From DAIOEK01 sp964648485 (GTDB taxonomy: Bacteria > Chloroflexota > Anaerolineae > Anaerolineales > Anaerolineaceae), in the NCBI GenBank assembly GCA_964648485.1, contig CAZYOF010000038.1, positions 1 through 5,512 on the forward strand: a stretch of DNA of 5,512 nt. Reading direction: 5' to 3'. Both the position numbers and the translations under genes were made by a program. Positions 1 to 5,512 of the stretch are shown piece by piece. The notes beneath the pieces are model-generated. The model made no database searches and had not been told where the DNA came from. It saw nothing but the letters and a program-made list of their open reading frames with translations. Within the stretch, counting starts at the first letter, position 1, and every line of letters starts with the position of its first letter.

Positions 1-2
1 GC

Positions 3-1697
3 ATTACCTGGTACACCGGGTATCAAATGCAGGTTCAGATTCAAAATATAGAAACGGAAAGACTACTTGCTGAAGGAAGAGTTGTTGCCGATCGTATGGC
101 TATGGAATTATCTGTAAATGATTCTGGTGAGGTACAGAATCTCACAAAAACTTTTTCGCAGCTTCTAGGTCTGCGAATAACGATTATTTCCATTGACGGA
201 AAAGTGATTGCAGAATCAGATACTTCGCCTTTATTTATGGAAAATCATCTGAATCGTCCGGAAATTGCGCAGGCGATACAAACTGGATTGCCAGCCAGTG
301 ATATTCGTTTCAGTGATACTTTATTAACCCGTTTCCTCTATACAGGGATTCCAATCAAGTATGATGGAAAATTGATAGGCGTAGCCAGGTTGGCAATCTC
401 ACTGGCCTCTATCCAGAACACCCAACAAGTCGTAAATCGAAATCTTGTCCTGATGGGCATTTTGTCAGTGATAGTTGTTTTTATCCTTGCTTTTTTTGTG
501 AGTGAATACACTGTTCAACCGTTACGAAAAATCACCCATGCGGCTGAAGATTTTGCAATGCGTAGTTTTAAAGAACCTGATTTACAGGGTGTTTTGGATA
601 GAAAAGATGAGATTGGGATACTGAGCCGTTCTATTCATAAAATGGGTCAGGAACTTCATATCCAGTTAGATGAATTGGAGAATGAACAGGAAAAATTATT
701 TGCCATACTTACTGCTATGACAGATGGAGTTGTTATTGTGGATAGGATAGGCAGGGTCTCGCTTATCAATCCTGCTGCTTCATTGCTCTTTAACATTTCT
801 GAGCCACAGGCAATTGGGAAATCCCTCACCGAGACAATTCGGAACCATCAAATTGTAGAACTATGGAAAGAATCCGGAGAAAAGGCTGCACAAGTTGCTC
901 ACACAATGGAACTTTCAGCAAACAGAACCTATATTCAAGTCATCTGCACACCTTTGGGAGAAGCGGTCCAGAATGCAACGCTCATTCTCTTTCAGGATCT
1001 TACCCGTATTCGGCGTCTGGAAACAGTCCGGCAGGATTTTGTCAGTAATGTATCACATGAATTACGGACACCAATGGCAGCGATCAAATCGCTGGCTGAA
1101 ACCCTCGAAGAAGGAGCTTTGGAAGATCCGCTTGCAGCCAGAAGGTTCTTGCAATTGATGCAGCAGGAAATTGATTCAATGTCTCAATTGGTACAGGAGT
1201 TTTTGGAACTTTCTCGAATTGAATCTGGCAAAGTGAAAGTTGAGAAAAAACCGGTTAGAGTCGAAGATATGATTCGAATGGCAGTTGGTAGAATGCAGAA
1301 CCAGGCTCAGCGGGCGGGTTTATCTATTCGGTATGAAGTAGGAGACATAATCGAGATTGTGGATATGGATTCGGATCGAATTCAACAAGTTATGCTGAAT
1401 TTAATTCACAATGCAATAAAATTCACGCCCCCTGGTGGAGAGGTGACTATCAAAGCAGAACCAGTATCGGGATTCATAAAAATCTCTGTGACCGACACGG
1501 GTGTTGGTATATCAGAATTGGATCTTCCGCGGATATTTGAGCGTTTTTATAAATCTGATCGAGCTCGTTCTGGTGGGGGAACTGGTCTCGGATTATCGAT
1601 AGCGCGTCATTTGGTAGAGGCGCATGGTGGGGAGATTTGGGCAGAGAGCCAACCGGGGCAGGGCAGTACTTTCTCTTTCACCATCCCGGTTGGATGA
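3..1697 (+). CDS. Sensor histidine kinase, PhoR/WalK-type (5' partial)
   Basis: Membrane histidine kinase that autophosphorylates on His and passes the phosphate to a response regulator, not visible here. Numbered from the ATG at 27: an extracytoplasmic PAS/Cache-like sensor region (about 10-135), a transmembrane helix (140-158), HAMP (about 160-212, with VQPL), a PAS domain (about 225-330), HisKA with phospho-acceptor His344 in SHELRTP, and HATPase_c with N-box Asn458/Asn462, DTGVG from Asp490, the FERFYK segment and the G2 box 516-522 (GGGTGLG). All catalytic boxes are intact. The frame stays open through position 3, reading ITWYTGYQ before the ATG, which fits the end of a first membrane helix, so the ATG at 27 is probably internal and the true start lies upstream. 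The order of domains matches PhoR (phosphate) and WalK (cell wall) kinases; the sequence alone does not say which signal is sensed. The response regulator gene, if paired, would be expected upstream, outside the window. Confidence 0.96.
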   Translation: MTWYTGYQMQVQIQNIETERLLAEGRVVADRMAMELSVNDSGEVQNLTKTFSQLLGLRITIISIDGKVIAESDTSPLFMENHLNRPEIAQAIQTGLPASDIRFSDTLLTRFLYTGIPIKYDGKLIGVARLAISLASIQNTQQVVNRNLVLMGILSVIVVFILAFFVSEYTVQPLRKITHAAEDFAMRSFKEPDLQGVLDRKDEIGILSRSIHKMGQELHIQLDELENEQEKLFAILTAMTDGVVIVDRIGRVSLINPAASLLFNISEPQAIGKSLTETIRNHQIVELWKESGEKAAQVAHTMELSANRTYIQVICTPLGEAVQNATLILFQDLTRIRRLETVRQDFVSNVSHELRTPMAAIKSLAETLEEGALEDPLAARRFLQLMQQEIDSMSQLVQEFLELSRIESGKVKVEKKPVRVEDMIRMAVGRMQNQAQRAGLSIRYEVGDIIEIVDMDSDRIQQVMLNLIHNAIKFTPPGGEVTIKAEPVSGFIKISVTDTGVGISELDLPRIFERFYKSDRARSGGGTGLGLSIARHLVEAHGGEIWAESQPGQGSTFSFTIPVG

Positions 1698-1711
1698 ATT
1701 TTGACGTTATC

Positions 1712-1797
1712 ACCGATAAAGTTGACATTCAATGCACATTTCTTCATAATGTAAGTACACACAGACACATTACGTATCATTCCGCCACATTATCGGT
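1712..1797. repeat. 8-bp inverted repeat flanking a promoter
   Basis: ACCGATAA at 1712-1719 is the exact reverse complement of TTATCGGT at 1790-1797. The arms flank the promoter at 1722-1750 and its likely start site. The left arm also forms a small local palindrome, TTATC-ACC-GATAA (1707-1719), and the right arm abuts an 8-bp palindrome TATCGATA (1797-1804). This could be a paired operator or chance in AT-rich DNA; no regulator is indicated. Confidence 0.3.
1722..1750 (+). promoter_or_regulatory. Sigma-70-type promoter for the 62-aa gene
   Basis: A perfect -35 box TTGACA (1722-1727) is followed by a 17-base spacer and a -10 box CATAAT (1745-1750), one mismatch from TATAAT. Transcription would begin near 1757 and give a leader of roughly 65 bases before the ATG at 1824. 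It lies in the gap after the kinase stop, so the small gene probably has its own transcript. The assignment rests on motif match only. Confidence 0.7.
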
Positions 1798-1810
1798 ATC
1801 GATATTTTCA

Positions 1811-1818
1811 AAAGGAGG
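1811..1818 (+). promoter_or_regulatory. Strong ribosome binding site of the 62-aa gene
   Basis: AAAGGAGG is an almost complete anti-Shine-Dalgarno match, ending 5 bases before the ATG at 1824. It fixes that start and is the strongest ribosome site in the window, which supports the short reading frame as a real gene. Confidence 0.85.
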
Positions 1819-1823
1819 CTGGA

Positions 1824-2012
1824 ATGTTGACATTAACATTAACTGATGAAGAGGTATTGGTCCTTTCGAATATGCTCGAATGTGCAATTGATGATCTCTG
1901 GGGTGAAATTCGGGAAACGGACCGCTGTCAATATAAAGAGATGCTGCGTCACCGGAGAGATATCTTGCGAAAAGTTTACCGACAAATTCACACAGAAGAG
2001 GTACCTGTATAA
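1824..2012 (+). CDS. Small helical protein of unknown function (62 aa)
   Basis: A short soluble protein with no signal peptide or membrane segment. After a beta-like start alternating Leu and Thr (residues 2-7), residues 8-31 and 36-57 look like two charged amphipathic helices separated by a turn around Thr32-Asp33, so a helical hairpin is likely. The second helix is rich in Arg and Lys. Cys20 and Cys35 are the only cysteines and do not form a metal-binding pair motif. The layout resembles small hypothetical proteins beginning LTLT(D/E)EE that I recall from environmental bacteria, but I know no function and assign none. Evidence that it is real: an excellent Shine-Dalgarno, a near-consensus promoter upstream, and no competing gene on either strand. 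It lies between the kinase and the lipoproteins, with its own promoter and another one following it, so it is probably monocistronic. Confidence 0.82.
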   Translation: MLTLTLTDEEVLVLSNMLECAIDDLWGEIRETDRCQYKEMLRHRRDILRKVYRQIHTEEVPV

Positions 2013-2032
2013 AAAAAGACGCAGGCCATCGT

Positions 2033-2061
2033 TTGCATCCGGCATCCAACGCTTCTATAAT
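2033..2061 (+). promoter_or_regulatory. Sigma-70-type promoter for the first lipoprotein
   Basis: TTGCAT (2033-2038; four of six matches to TTGACA) is followed by a 17-base spacer and a perfect -10 box TATAAT (2056-2061). Initiation near 2068 gives a leader of about 23 bases before the ATG at 2091. The in-frame TTG at 2061 would use the last base of the -10 box and lie upstream of the transcript start, so it cannot be the start codon if this promoter is used. Motif evidence only. Confidence 0.7.
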
Positions 2062-2090
2062 TGGTCCAAGATGCCTTACTGGGGTTTAAT

Positions 2091-3086
2091 ATGAAAACAA
2101 AGCAAACGGTGTTGTTTATATCTATCTCGATCATTCTATTAATGATGGTAGCCTTAGCAGGTTGTGTACCTGGTTTATCATCCGCTGATATTCAGATTCA
2201 CGCTTCTGATACCGCAGCCGCAAAAACAGTGCAGGCATTGGGTACTCGCCTGGCTGGTCCGCCTACCAAAACTCCAATTCCACCTACACCTACAATCCCA
2301 ACGGCAACACCGACTAGAACGAATTCACCTACTCCTTTTCCAACCACTGCTGTACCTACAATAACACCGACAGTTCTGATATTGGATACGAGCTGCGATC
2401 AGGCTGAATTTATCACAGAAACCATCCCGGATGATGCGCAGATATCTCCCGGGACGGCATTTACCCAGATTTGGACCATTCGCAATACCGGGAGTTGTAT
2501 CTGGACACCCGATTACAAATTTGTCTTTGAATCGGGCGATCCAATGACTGAAGTAACAGAAATATCCTTTCTGACGAAAAAACAAATAGTACAACCCGGA
2601 TCGCAGATATCAATCCCTGTAAAATTTACCGCTCCAGAAGACCTCGGCGAAAAACTGGGTTTTTGGAAACTGCAAAATGCAAAAGGATTACGTTTTGGGC
2701 GTGGAGATGCTGCGGATCCATTATGGATAAAAATCCGGGTGACTCCTGAGACATCCACACCTTTTGCTGTGACCTCAGTAAAAGCATATGCCCTTCCCAA
2801 TTCTTACACGGGTTCCTGTAGTGGAAACGGTCATTCTGTCACCTTGATGGCGAAAATCCGCGCAAATAAAGCTGGAATAGTGAACTATGCTTGGGCTGGT
2901 CCGGGTGTATTAAAAGAAAAAGATAAAAATGGTAGCCTTATATTCTATGGTGCATATGAACAAATAATATATAAAACAATTACATACACCAAAGGGGTAA
3001 ATTATGAATCCGTAAGGTTGCGTGTAATAGAACCTAATGATATTAAATCGGATAATTATAAATATTTTGTTGGGTGTACGTATTAA
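2091..3086 (+). CDS. Lipoprotein with NBR1-type Ig-like domain (paralogue 1)
   Basis: An exported, lipid-anchored protein of 331 residues. The start at 2091 is chosen because it gives a textbook lipoprotein signal: basic MKTK, a hydrophobic core (residues 7-23) and lipobox ALAGC with lipidated Cys25. The in-frame TTG at 2061 adds ten residues and falls in the -10 box. After the anchor come a short helix with AAAKTVQAL (42-50), a Thr/Pro-rich spacer (57-95) with TPT-like repeats, and an Ig-like beta domain (about 102-217) of the kind found beside BRCA1 (NBR1): WTIRNTGSCIW, a PG turn, a TAPED segment, and a WKLQ...GLRFG ending. A C-terminal domain of about 105 residues (225-331) is not recognised; it begins near Cys243 and ends in Cys329. 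The ribosome site is weak (GGGG at 2081-2084). It is paralogous to the next gene. The ligand is unknown; a structural or adhesive surface role is an inference. Confidence 0.9.
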   Translation: MKTKQTVLFISISIILLMMVALAGCVPGLSSADIQIHASDTAAAKTVQALGTRLAGPPTKTPIPPTPTIPTATPTRTNSPTPFPTTAVPTITPTVLILDTSCDQAEFITETIPDDAQISPGTAFTQIWTIRNTGSCIWTPDYKFVFESGDPMTEVTEISFLTKKQIVQPGSQISIPVKFTAPEDLGEKLGFWKLQNAKGLRFGRGDAADPLWIKIRVTPETSTPFAVTSVKAYALPNSYTGSCSGNGHSVTLMAKIRANKAGIVNYAWAGPGVLKEKDKNGSLIFYGAYEQIIYKTITYTKGVNYESVRLRVIEPNDIKSDNYKYFVGCTY

Positions 3087-3160
3087 TAGTTAGGAACATT
3101 TTTTTAATAATTTTCGTCTATAGAATAAGTAGATGCTTCAATTATATGAAATTTCTCGGG

Positions 3161-3187
3161 TTGTAAGGAATCCTACTTTGGTATAAA
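3161..3187 (+). promoter_or_regulatory. Extended -10 promoter for the second lipoprotein
   Basis: TGGTATAAA (3179-3187) is an extended -10 element (TG, one base, then TATAAA). A -35-like TTGTAA (3161-3166) stands 15 bases upstream of the hexamer, a short spacer, so the TG extension probably carries most of the activity. Initiation near 3194 would leave a leader of about 50 bases before the ATG at 3243. It suggests that the second lipoprotein is not only expressed by read-through from the first. Confidence 0.5.
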
Positions 3188-3230
3188 ATTACCCAATTCA
3201 TTCCAGCCAAAATGTCAGGTTGGAAGAGAT

Positions 3231-3236
3231 AAGGAG
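3231..3236 (+). promoter_or_regulatory. Ribosome binding site of the second lipoprotein
   Basis: AAGGAG lies 6 bases before the ATG at 3243. It agrees with the start implied by the signal peptide. It is clearly stronger than the ribosome site of the first lipoprotein, so the paralogues may be made at different levels. Confidence 0.8.
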
Positions 3237-3242
3237 ATTAGT

Positions 3243-4241
3243 ATGAAAAAGTCAATTATTGCTGTTACAGTTCTGGTGCTGATGTCTGTTTTGCTCAGCG
3301 CATGCAACCTGTCTTCAGCAAATCCAACCCAAATCAGTCCGGATCAGATCAATACGATTGCGGCGCAAACCGTGGAGGCTCTTACAACCCAGATGGCTCC
3401 TCCACCCGCCACCGCCACAAATACTCCGGAACCCCCAACTGCCACTCCAGATGTAACGGAAACGCCTACCATGCCGATTCCGACCTTGAATCTGACTCCT
3501 GTGGTCCAGAATACGTTGATTCCGATTGCAACCCTTCCCGGTGGAGCAAACTGCAATAGCGTGTTCTTCTTGAGTGATGTAAATATCCCTGATGGAACAA
3601 CGATAAAAGAAGGGGCTACATTTACCAAGACCTGGAAGATCCAGAATAACGGGACATGCACCTGGACTACATTGTATAAGGCAGTCCCATTTAGTAATGA
3701 CCCCACTTCTCCGTCCATATCTGGTGATGATTTTTATGGAATTAAATCAAACGTTGGCCCTGGAGGTATCGTTGAAGTATCAGTTCAAATGATCGCTCCT
3801 AAAGAATCTGGCACCTACACCCAGGTTTGGAAAATGCAGGACGACCAGGGAAATTACTTTGGTATTGGTGGACCAAATGGAGCAGGCTGGTACGTAAACA
3901 TCAATGTAAACAAAACTGGTGCTGCCAGCACGGCAATGAAATACCAAACTGCAGTTACTTCAGCATCTTGCGCGGGGGGAACTATTTCAGCTGATGGAAC
4001 AATAAGTATTTCGGGTACTGTTTCCGGATCAAATAAACCTAATTATTACTACAGGGTTGCTGGCACAGATTTGAAATCCACAACGTTTTCAGATATTACC
4101 TTCACTACAGCTGGAACCATCGATGCCACAGATGGAACAATTTCCGGATTAAGTAATGGTGTTTACAATGTAGAATTGTATATTACAGGTGGTTCGATTG
4201 CTACAAATTCAAGCACCACAAAACAAGTAACTTGCGAATAA
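3243..4241 (+). CDS. Lipoprotein with NBR1-type Ig-like domain (paralogue 2)
   Basis: An exported lipoprotein of 332 residues. The signal has basic MKK, a hydrophobic core and lipobox LLSAC with lipidated Cys21. It repeats the plan of the preceding gene: a short helix with AAQTVEAL (40-47), a Thr/Pro-rich spacer (from about 53), an NBR1-type Ig-like domain (about 104-222) with WKIQNNGTCTW, a PGG turn, a MIAPKESG segment, WKMQDDQG and YFGIGG, then a C-terminal domain (230-332) rich in Gly, Ser, Thr and Tyr that is probably all beta. Cysteines at 104, 139, 243 and 331 fall almost exactly where the first paralogue has them. The C-terminal domain contains two DGTIS motifs (residues 251 and 297). 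The gene is preceded by its own promoter-like and ribosome sites and followed by a strong hairpin, so it may be a single-gene unit. The Ig-like fold assignment is firm; ligand and role are unknown. Confidence 0.92.
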   Translation: MKKSIIAVTVLVLMSVLLSACNLSSANPTQISPDQINTIAAQTVEALTTQMAPPPATATNTPEPPTATPDVTETPTMPIPTLNLTPVVQNTLIPIATLPGGANCNSVFFLSDVNIPDGTTIKEGATFTKTWKIQNNGTCTWTTLYKAVPFSNDPTSPSISGDDFYGIKSNVGPGGIVEVSVQMIAPKESGTYTQVWKMQDDQGNYFGIGGPNGAGWYVNINVNKTGAASTAMKYQTAVTSASCAGGTISADGTISISGTVSGSNKPNYYYRVAGTDLKSTTFSDITFTTAGTIDATDGTISGLSNGVYNVELYITGGSIATNSSTTKQVTCE

Positions 4242-4259
4242 AATATTTTAATTGATTTA

Positions 4260-4295
4260 GAATACAGCCGAGGGAGAAATCTCTCGGCTGTATTC
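4260..4295. terminator. Strong 16-bp hairpin with GAAA loop after the second lipoprotein
   Basis: GAATACAGCCGAG (4260-4272) pairs perfectly with CTCGGCTGTATTC (4283-4295). Three further inner pairs (one G-U) close a GAAA tetraloop at 4276-4279, making a 16-bp stem. It starts 18 bases after the lipoprotein stop and ends 19 bases before the queG start, so it most likely ends the lipoprotein transcript or protects its 3' end. It has no clear run of T on either side, so it is not a classical intrinsic terminator; being symmetrical it could act in both directions. Confidence 0.7.
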
Positions 4296-4314
4296 ATCTC
4301 TAATTAGAAAAATT

Positions 4315-5424
4315 GTGAGAATGTTCTCATTTCTAGCATTTCTTCCTATACAGCAAAATATTAATCGCTATCTAGCCTGGTTGGATTCTGGTTATCATGC
4401 AAGTATGGCGTATCTGGCTTCTGATTATCACATCCATGCCAGGCAAGATCCCTCCATACTATTTCCTGATGTAAAGACAATATTTACGATAGCTGTCCCA
4501 TACCCTAATCCCCTGTCATTCCAAAAACCGACAGATGCTCCTCGGGGTCGGATAGCGTCTTATGCATGGTGTCGGGACTATCACTCAACGATGGCTGGAG
4601 TGTTTGATCAGATCGTTGGAGAGTTAACTGAAAAATTAGGATTTGATTTTTCATGGCGCGGATTTACAGACTCAGCCCCGATCCTTGAAAGACAAATGGG
4701 AATGCAAGCCGGGTTGGGATGGGTTGGTAAAAATAGCTGCTTGATTGATCCGGTCACGGGATCATACTTTTTTCTGGCGGAAATATTTACAGACATTCCC
4801 CCATCAAAGTTGGTTGATGCTGGTATTAGGGTTGACCCTGAACCTATACCCGATAGATGTGGAACCTGTACGCGTTGTATCGATGCCTGCCCAACAAACT
4901 GCATTTTGCCAGATCGAACGATCGATGCTGGCAAATGTATCTCGTACCTTACAATAGAAAACAAGGGCGTTATTCCCCTCGATTTACGTGAAAAAATGGG
5001 CGATTGGGTTTTTGGATGTGATATCTGCCAAATGGTATGCCCCTGGAACAGGTTTAGTCTCGTTCCATCAGTTGAAAGGACAGATCTTTTCATCGATCCA
5101 TATCCACTTTTGGCTGGTCAATTAAACTTGTCTGATTTGGAGTTTAAGAAACAATATGCAGAAAGTCCGATTTTACGCACCAAGAGGCGGGGATGGTTGC
5201 GGAATATCTGTGTTGCAGTCGGGAACTTAAAGGATACTCAGGCAGTTGAGCCGCTTCTCTATCTTCTAAATCATGACCCGGACCCCCTTATTCGTAGCCA
5301 TGCCGTCTGGGCATTGGGGAAGATTGCCACTCCGGATGCACTGAATGGGATAATGAAAGTATCAAAAACTGAAATCGATGATCAAGTTGTTGAGGAATGC
5401 CAGCATTCCCTAAAAAACAACTAA
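4315..5424 (+). CDS. queG: Epoxyqueuosine reductase QueG
   Basis: A cytosolic, cobalamin-dependent iron-sulfur enzyme that reduces epoxyqueuosine to queuosine at the wobble base of tRNAs for Asp, Asn, His and Tyr, the last step of queuosine synthesis. Numbered from the GTG at 4315: an N-terminal DUF1730-type catalytic region with the family motif DSAPILE (Asp119, matching the proposed catalytic acid) and GLGWVGKN; a di-cluster ferredoxin-like part with eight cysteines for two [4Fe-4S] clusters (Cys182, 185, 188, 192, 208, 235, 238, 242), including GCDICQMVCPWNR; and a C-terminal HEAT-repeat tail (about 295-365). Length 369 residues fits the family, but the N-terminus is about 20 residues shorter than in E. 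coli, lacking the helix before the first strand. No ATG, GTG or TTG occurs between the in-frame stop (4258-4260) and 4315. ATG at 4321 is an alternative start. Neither start has a good ribosome site. No other queuosine gene is in view. Confidence 0.96.
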   Translation: MRMFSFLAFLPIQQNINRYLAWLDSGYHASMAYLASDYHIHARQDPSILFPDVKTIFTIAVPYPNPLSFQKPTDAPRGRIASYAWCRDYHSTMAGVFDQIVGELTEKLGFDFSWRGFTDSAPILERQMGMQAGLGWVGKNSCLIDPVTGSYFFLAEIFTDIPPSKLVDAGIRVDPEPIPDRCGTCTRCIDACPTNCILPDRTIDAGKCISYLTIENKGVIPLDLREKMGDWVFGCDICQMVCPWNRFSLVPSVERTDLFIDPYPLLAGQLNLSDLEFKKQYAESPILRTKRRGWLRNICVAVGNLKDTQAVEPLLYLLNHDPDPLIRSHAVWALGKIATPDALNGIMKVSKTEIDDQVVEECQHSLKNN

Positions 5425-5434
5425 TTTCATCTTC

Positions 5435-5512
5435 TTATCGTTTTAATAGTAAAGGTGCTGTTCCACCAAGAATAATCATGACGATGATGATTGCACCGAT
5501 AATGATGCCTGA
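5435..5512 (-). CDS. C-terminal end of an unidentified membrane protein (partial)
   Basis: The minus strand is open from the right edge to a TAA at 5435-5437 and encodes 25 residues. They are almost all hydrophobic (SGIIIGAIIIVMIILGG, then TAPLLLKR), reading as a membrane helix followed by a short basic cytoplasmic tail, a usual end for an inner-membrane transporter or similar polytopic protein. The gene is convergent with queG, with 10 bases between the two stop codons. The hydrophobic composition and the tidy convergent spacing support a real gene, but too little is visible to name a family. The final GGTAPLLLKR loosely recalls the end of the membrane domain of sodium/proton exchangers, which is only a guess. 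Confidence 0.65.
   Translation of the reverse strand, partial: SGIIIGAIIIVMIILGGTAPLLLKR

Noticed and set aside
863..1158. Two overlapping plus-strand frames inside the kinase gene
   Set aside because: Both are out of frame with the PAS and HisKA domains, lack ribosome sites and have no domain-like sequence.
1777..2049. Minus-strand frames opposite the 62-residue gene
   Set aside because: They have no ribosome site or recognisable features, whereas the plus-strand gene has a strong promoter and Shine-Dalgarno.
2041..2075. GGCATC (2041-2046) and GATGCC (2070-2075) as a terminator stem after the small gene
   Set aside because: Only six pairs with a long loop, no T run after it, and the interval is better explained by the promoter it contains.
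2260..2380. Thr/Pro codon repeats in the first lipoprotein as a DNA repeat element
   Set aside because: The repetition is at the protein level with varied codons, a normal low-complexity spacer between membrane anchor and domain.
3084..3120. Possible terminator after the first lipoprotein, because of a T run at 3100-3106
   Set aside because: No stable GC-containing hairpin precedes the T run; the region is simply AT-rich.
3344..3718. A 124-codon minus-strand frame rich in Val and Gly
   Set aside because: It is antisense to the Thr/Pro-rich spacer and Ig domain of the second lipoprotein; its biased composition is the complement of the spacer codons.
4608..5093. A 161-codon open frame on the minus strand inside queG
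   Set aside because: It lies antisense to the strongly conserved iron-sulfur and catalytic regions of QueG, has no recognisable domain, and is explained as a shadow of that gene.

Overview
The window looks like ordinary chromosomal DNA from a moderate-to-low GC member of the Chloroflexota, probably class Anaerolineae. This placement is an inference. It rests mainly on two neighbouring lipoproteins that join a lipobox signal peptide, a Thr/Pro-rich spacer and an NBR1-type Ig-like domain, an arrangement frequent in that class. There are no mobile elements, CRISPR arrays, tRNAs or rRNAs.

Layout: (1) positions 3-1697 (+) hold most of a PhoR/WalK-type sensor histidine kinase whose 5' end lies off the left edge. 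(2) A 126-bp gap carries a near-consensus sigma-70 promoter and a strong Shine-Dalgarno for a 62-residue, mostly helical small protein (1824-2012). (3) A second near-consensus promoter (2033-2061) drives a 331-residue lipoprotein (2091-3086). (4) After an AT-rich stretch, an extended -10 promoter precedes a paralogous 332-residue lipoprotein (3243-4241). (5) A 16-bp hairpin with a GAAA loop (4260-4295) separates it from queG (4315-5424), the epoxyqueuosine reductase of tRNA queuosine synthesis. (6) Ten bases after the queG stop, a convergent minus-strand gene ends; only its last 25 codons, a hydrophobic membrane segment, are visible.

Functionally these look like separate units rather than one pathway. 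The kinase senses an extracytoplasmic signal and would signal to a response regulator not seen here. The two lipoproteins are exported and probably display Ig-like domains on the cell surface. QueG is a cytosolic tRNA-modification enzyme. Candidate promoters before the small gene and each lipoprotein argue for independent transcription. No undescribed multi-gene system can be demonstrated. The points most worth following are the paralogous lipoprotein pair with its conserved four-cysteine framework and uncharacterised C-terminal domains, the small helical protein with strong expression signals, and the unusually short N-terminus and weak translation signal of queG beside the hairpin.
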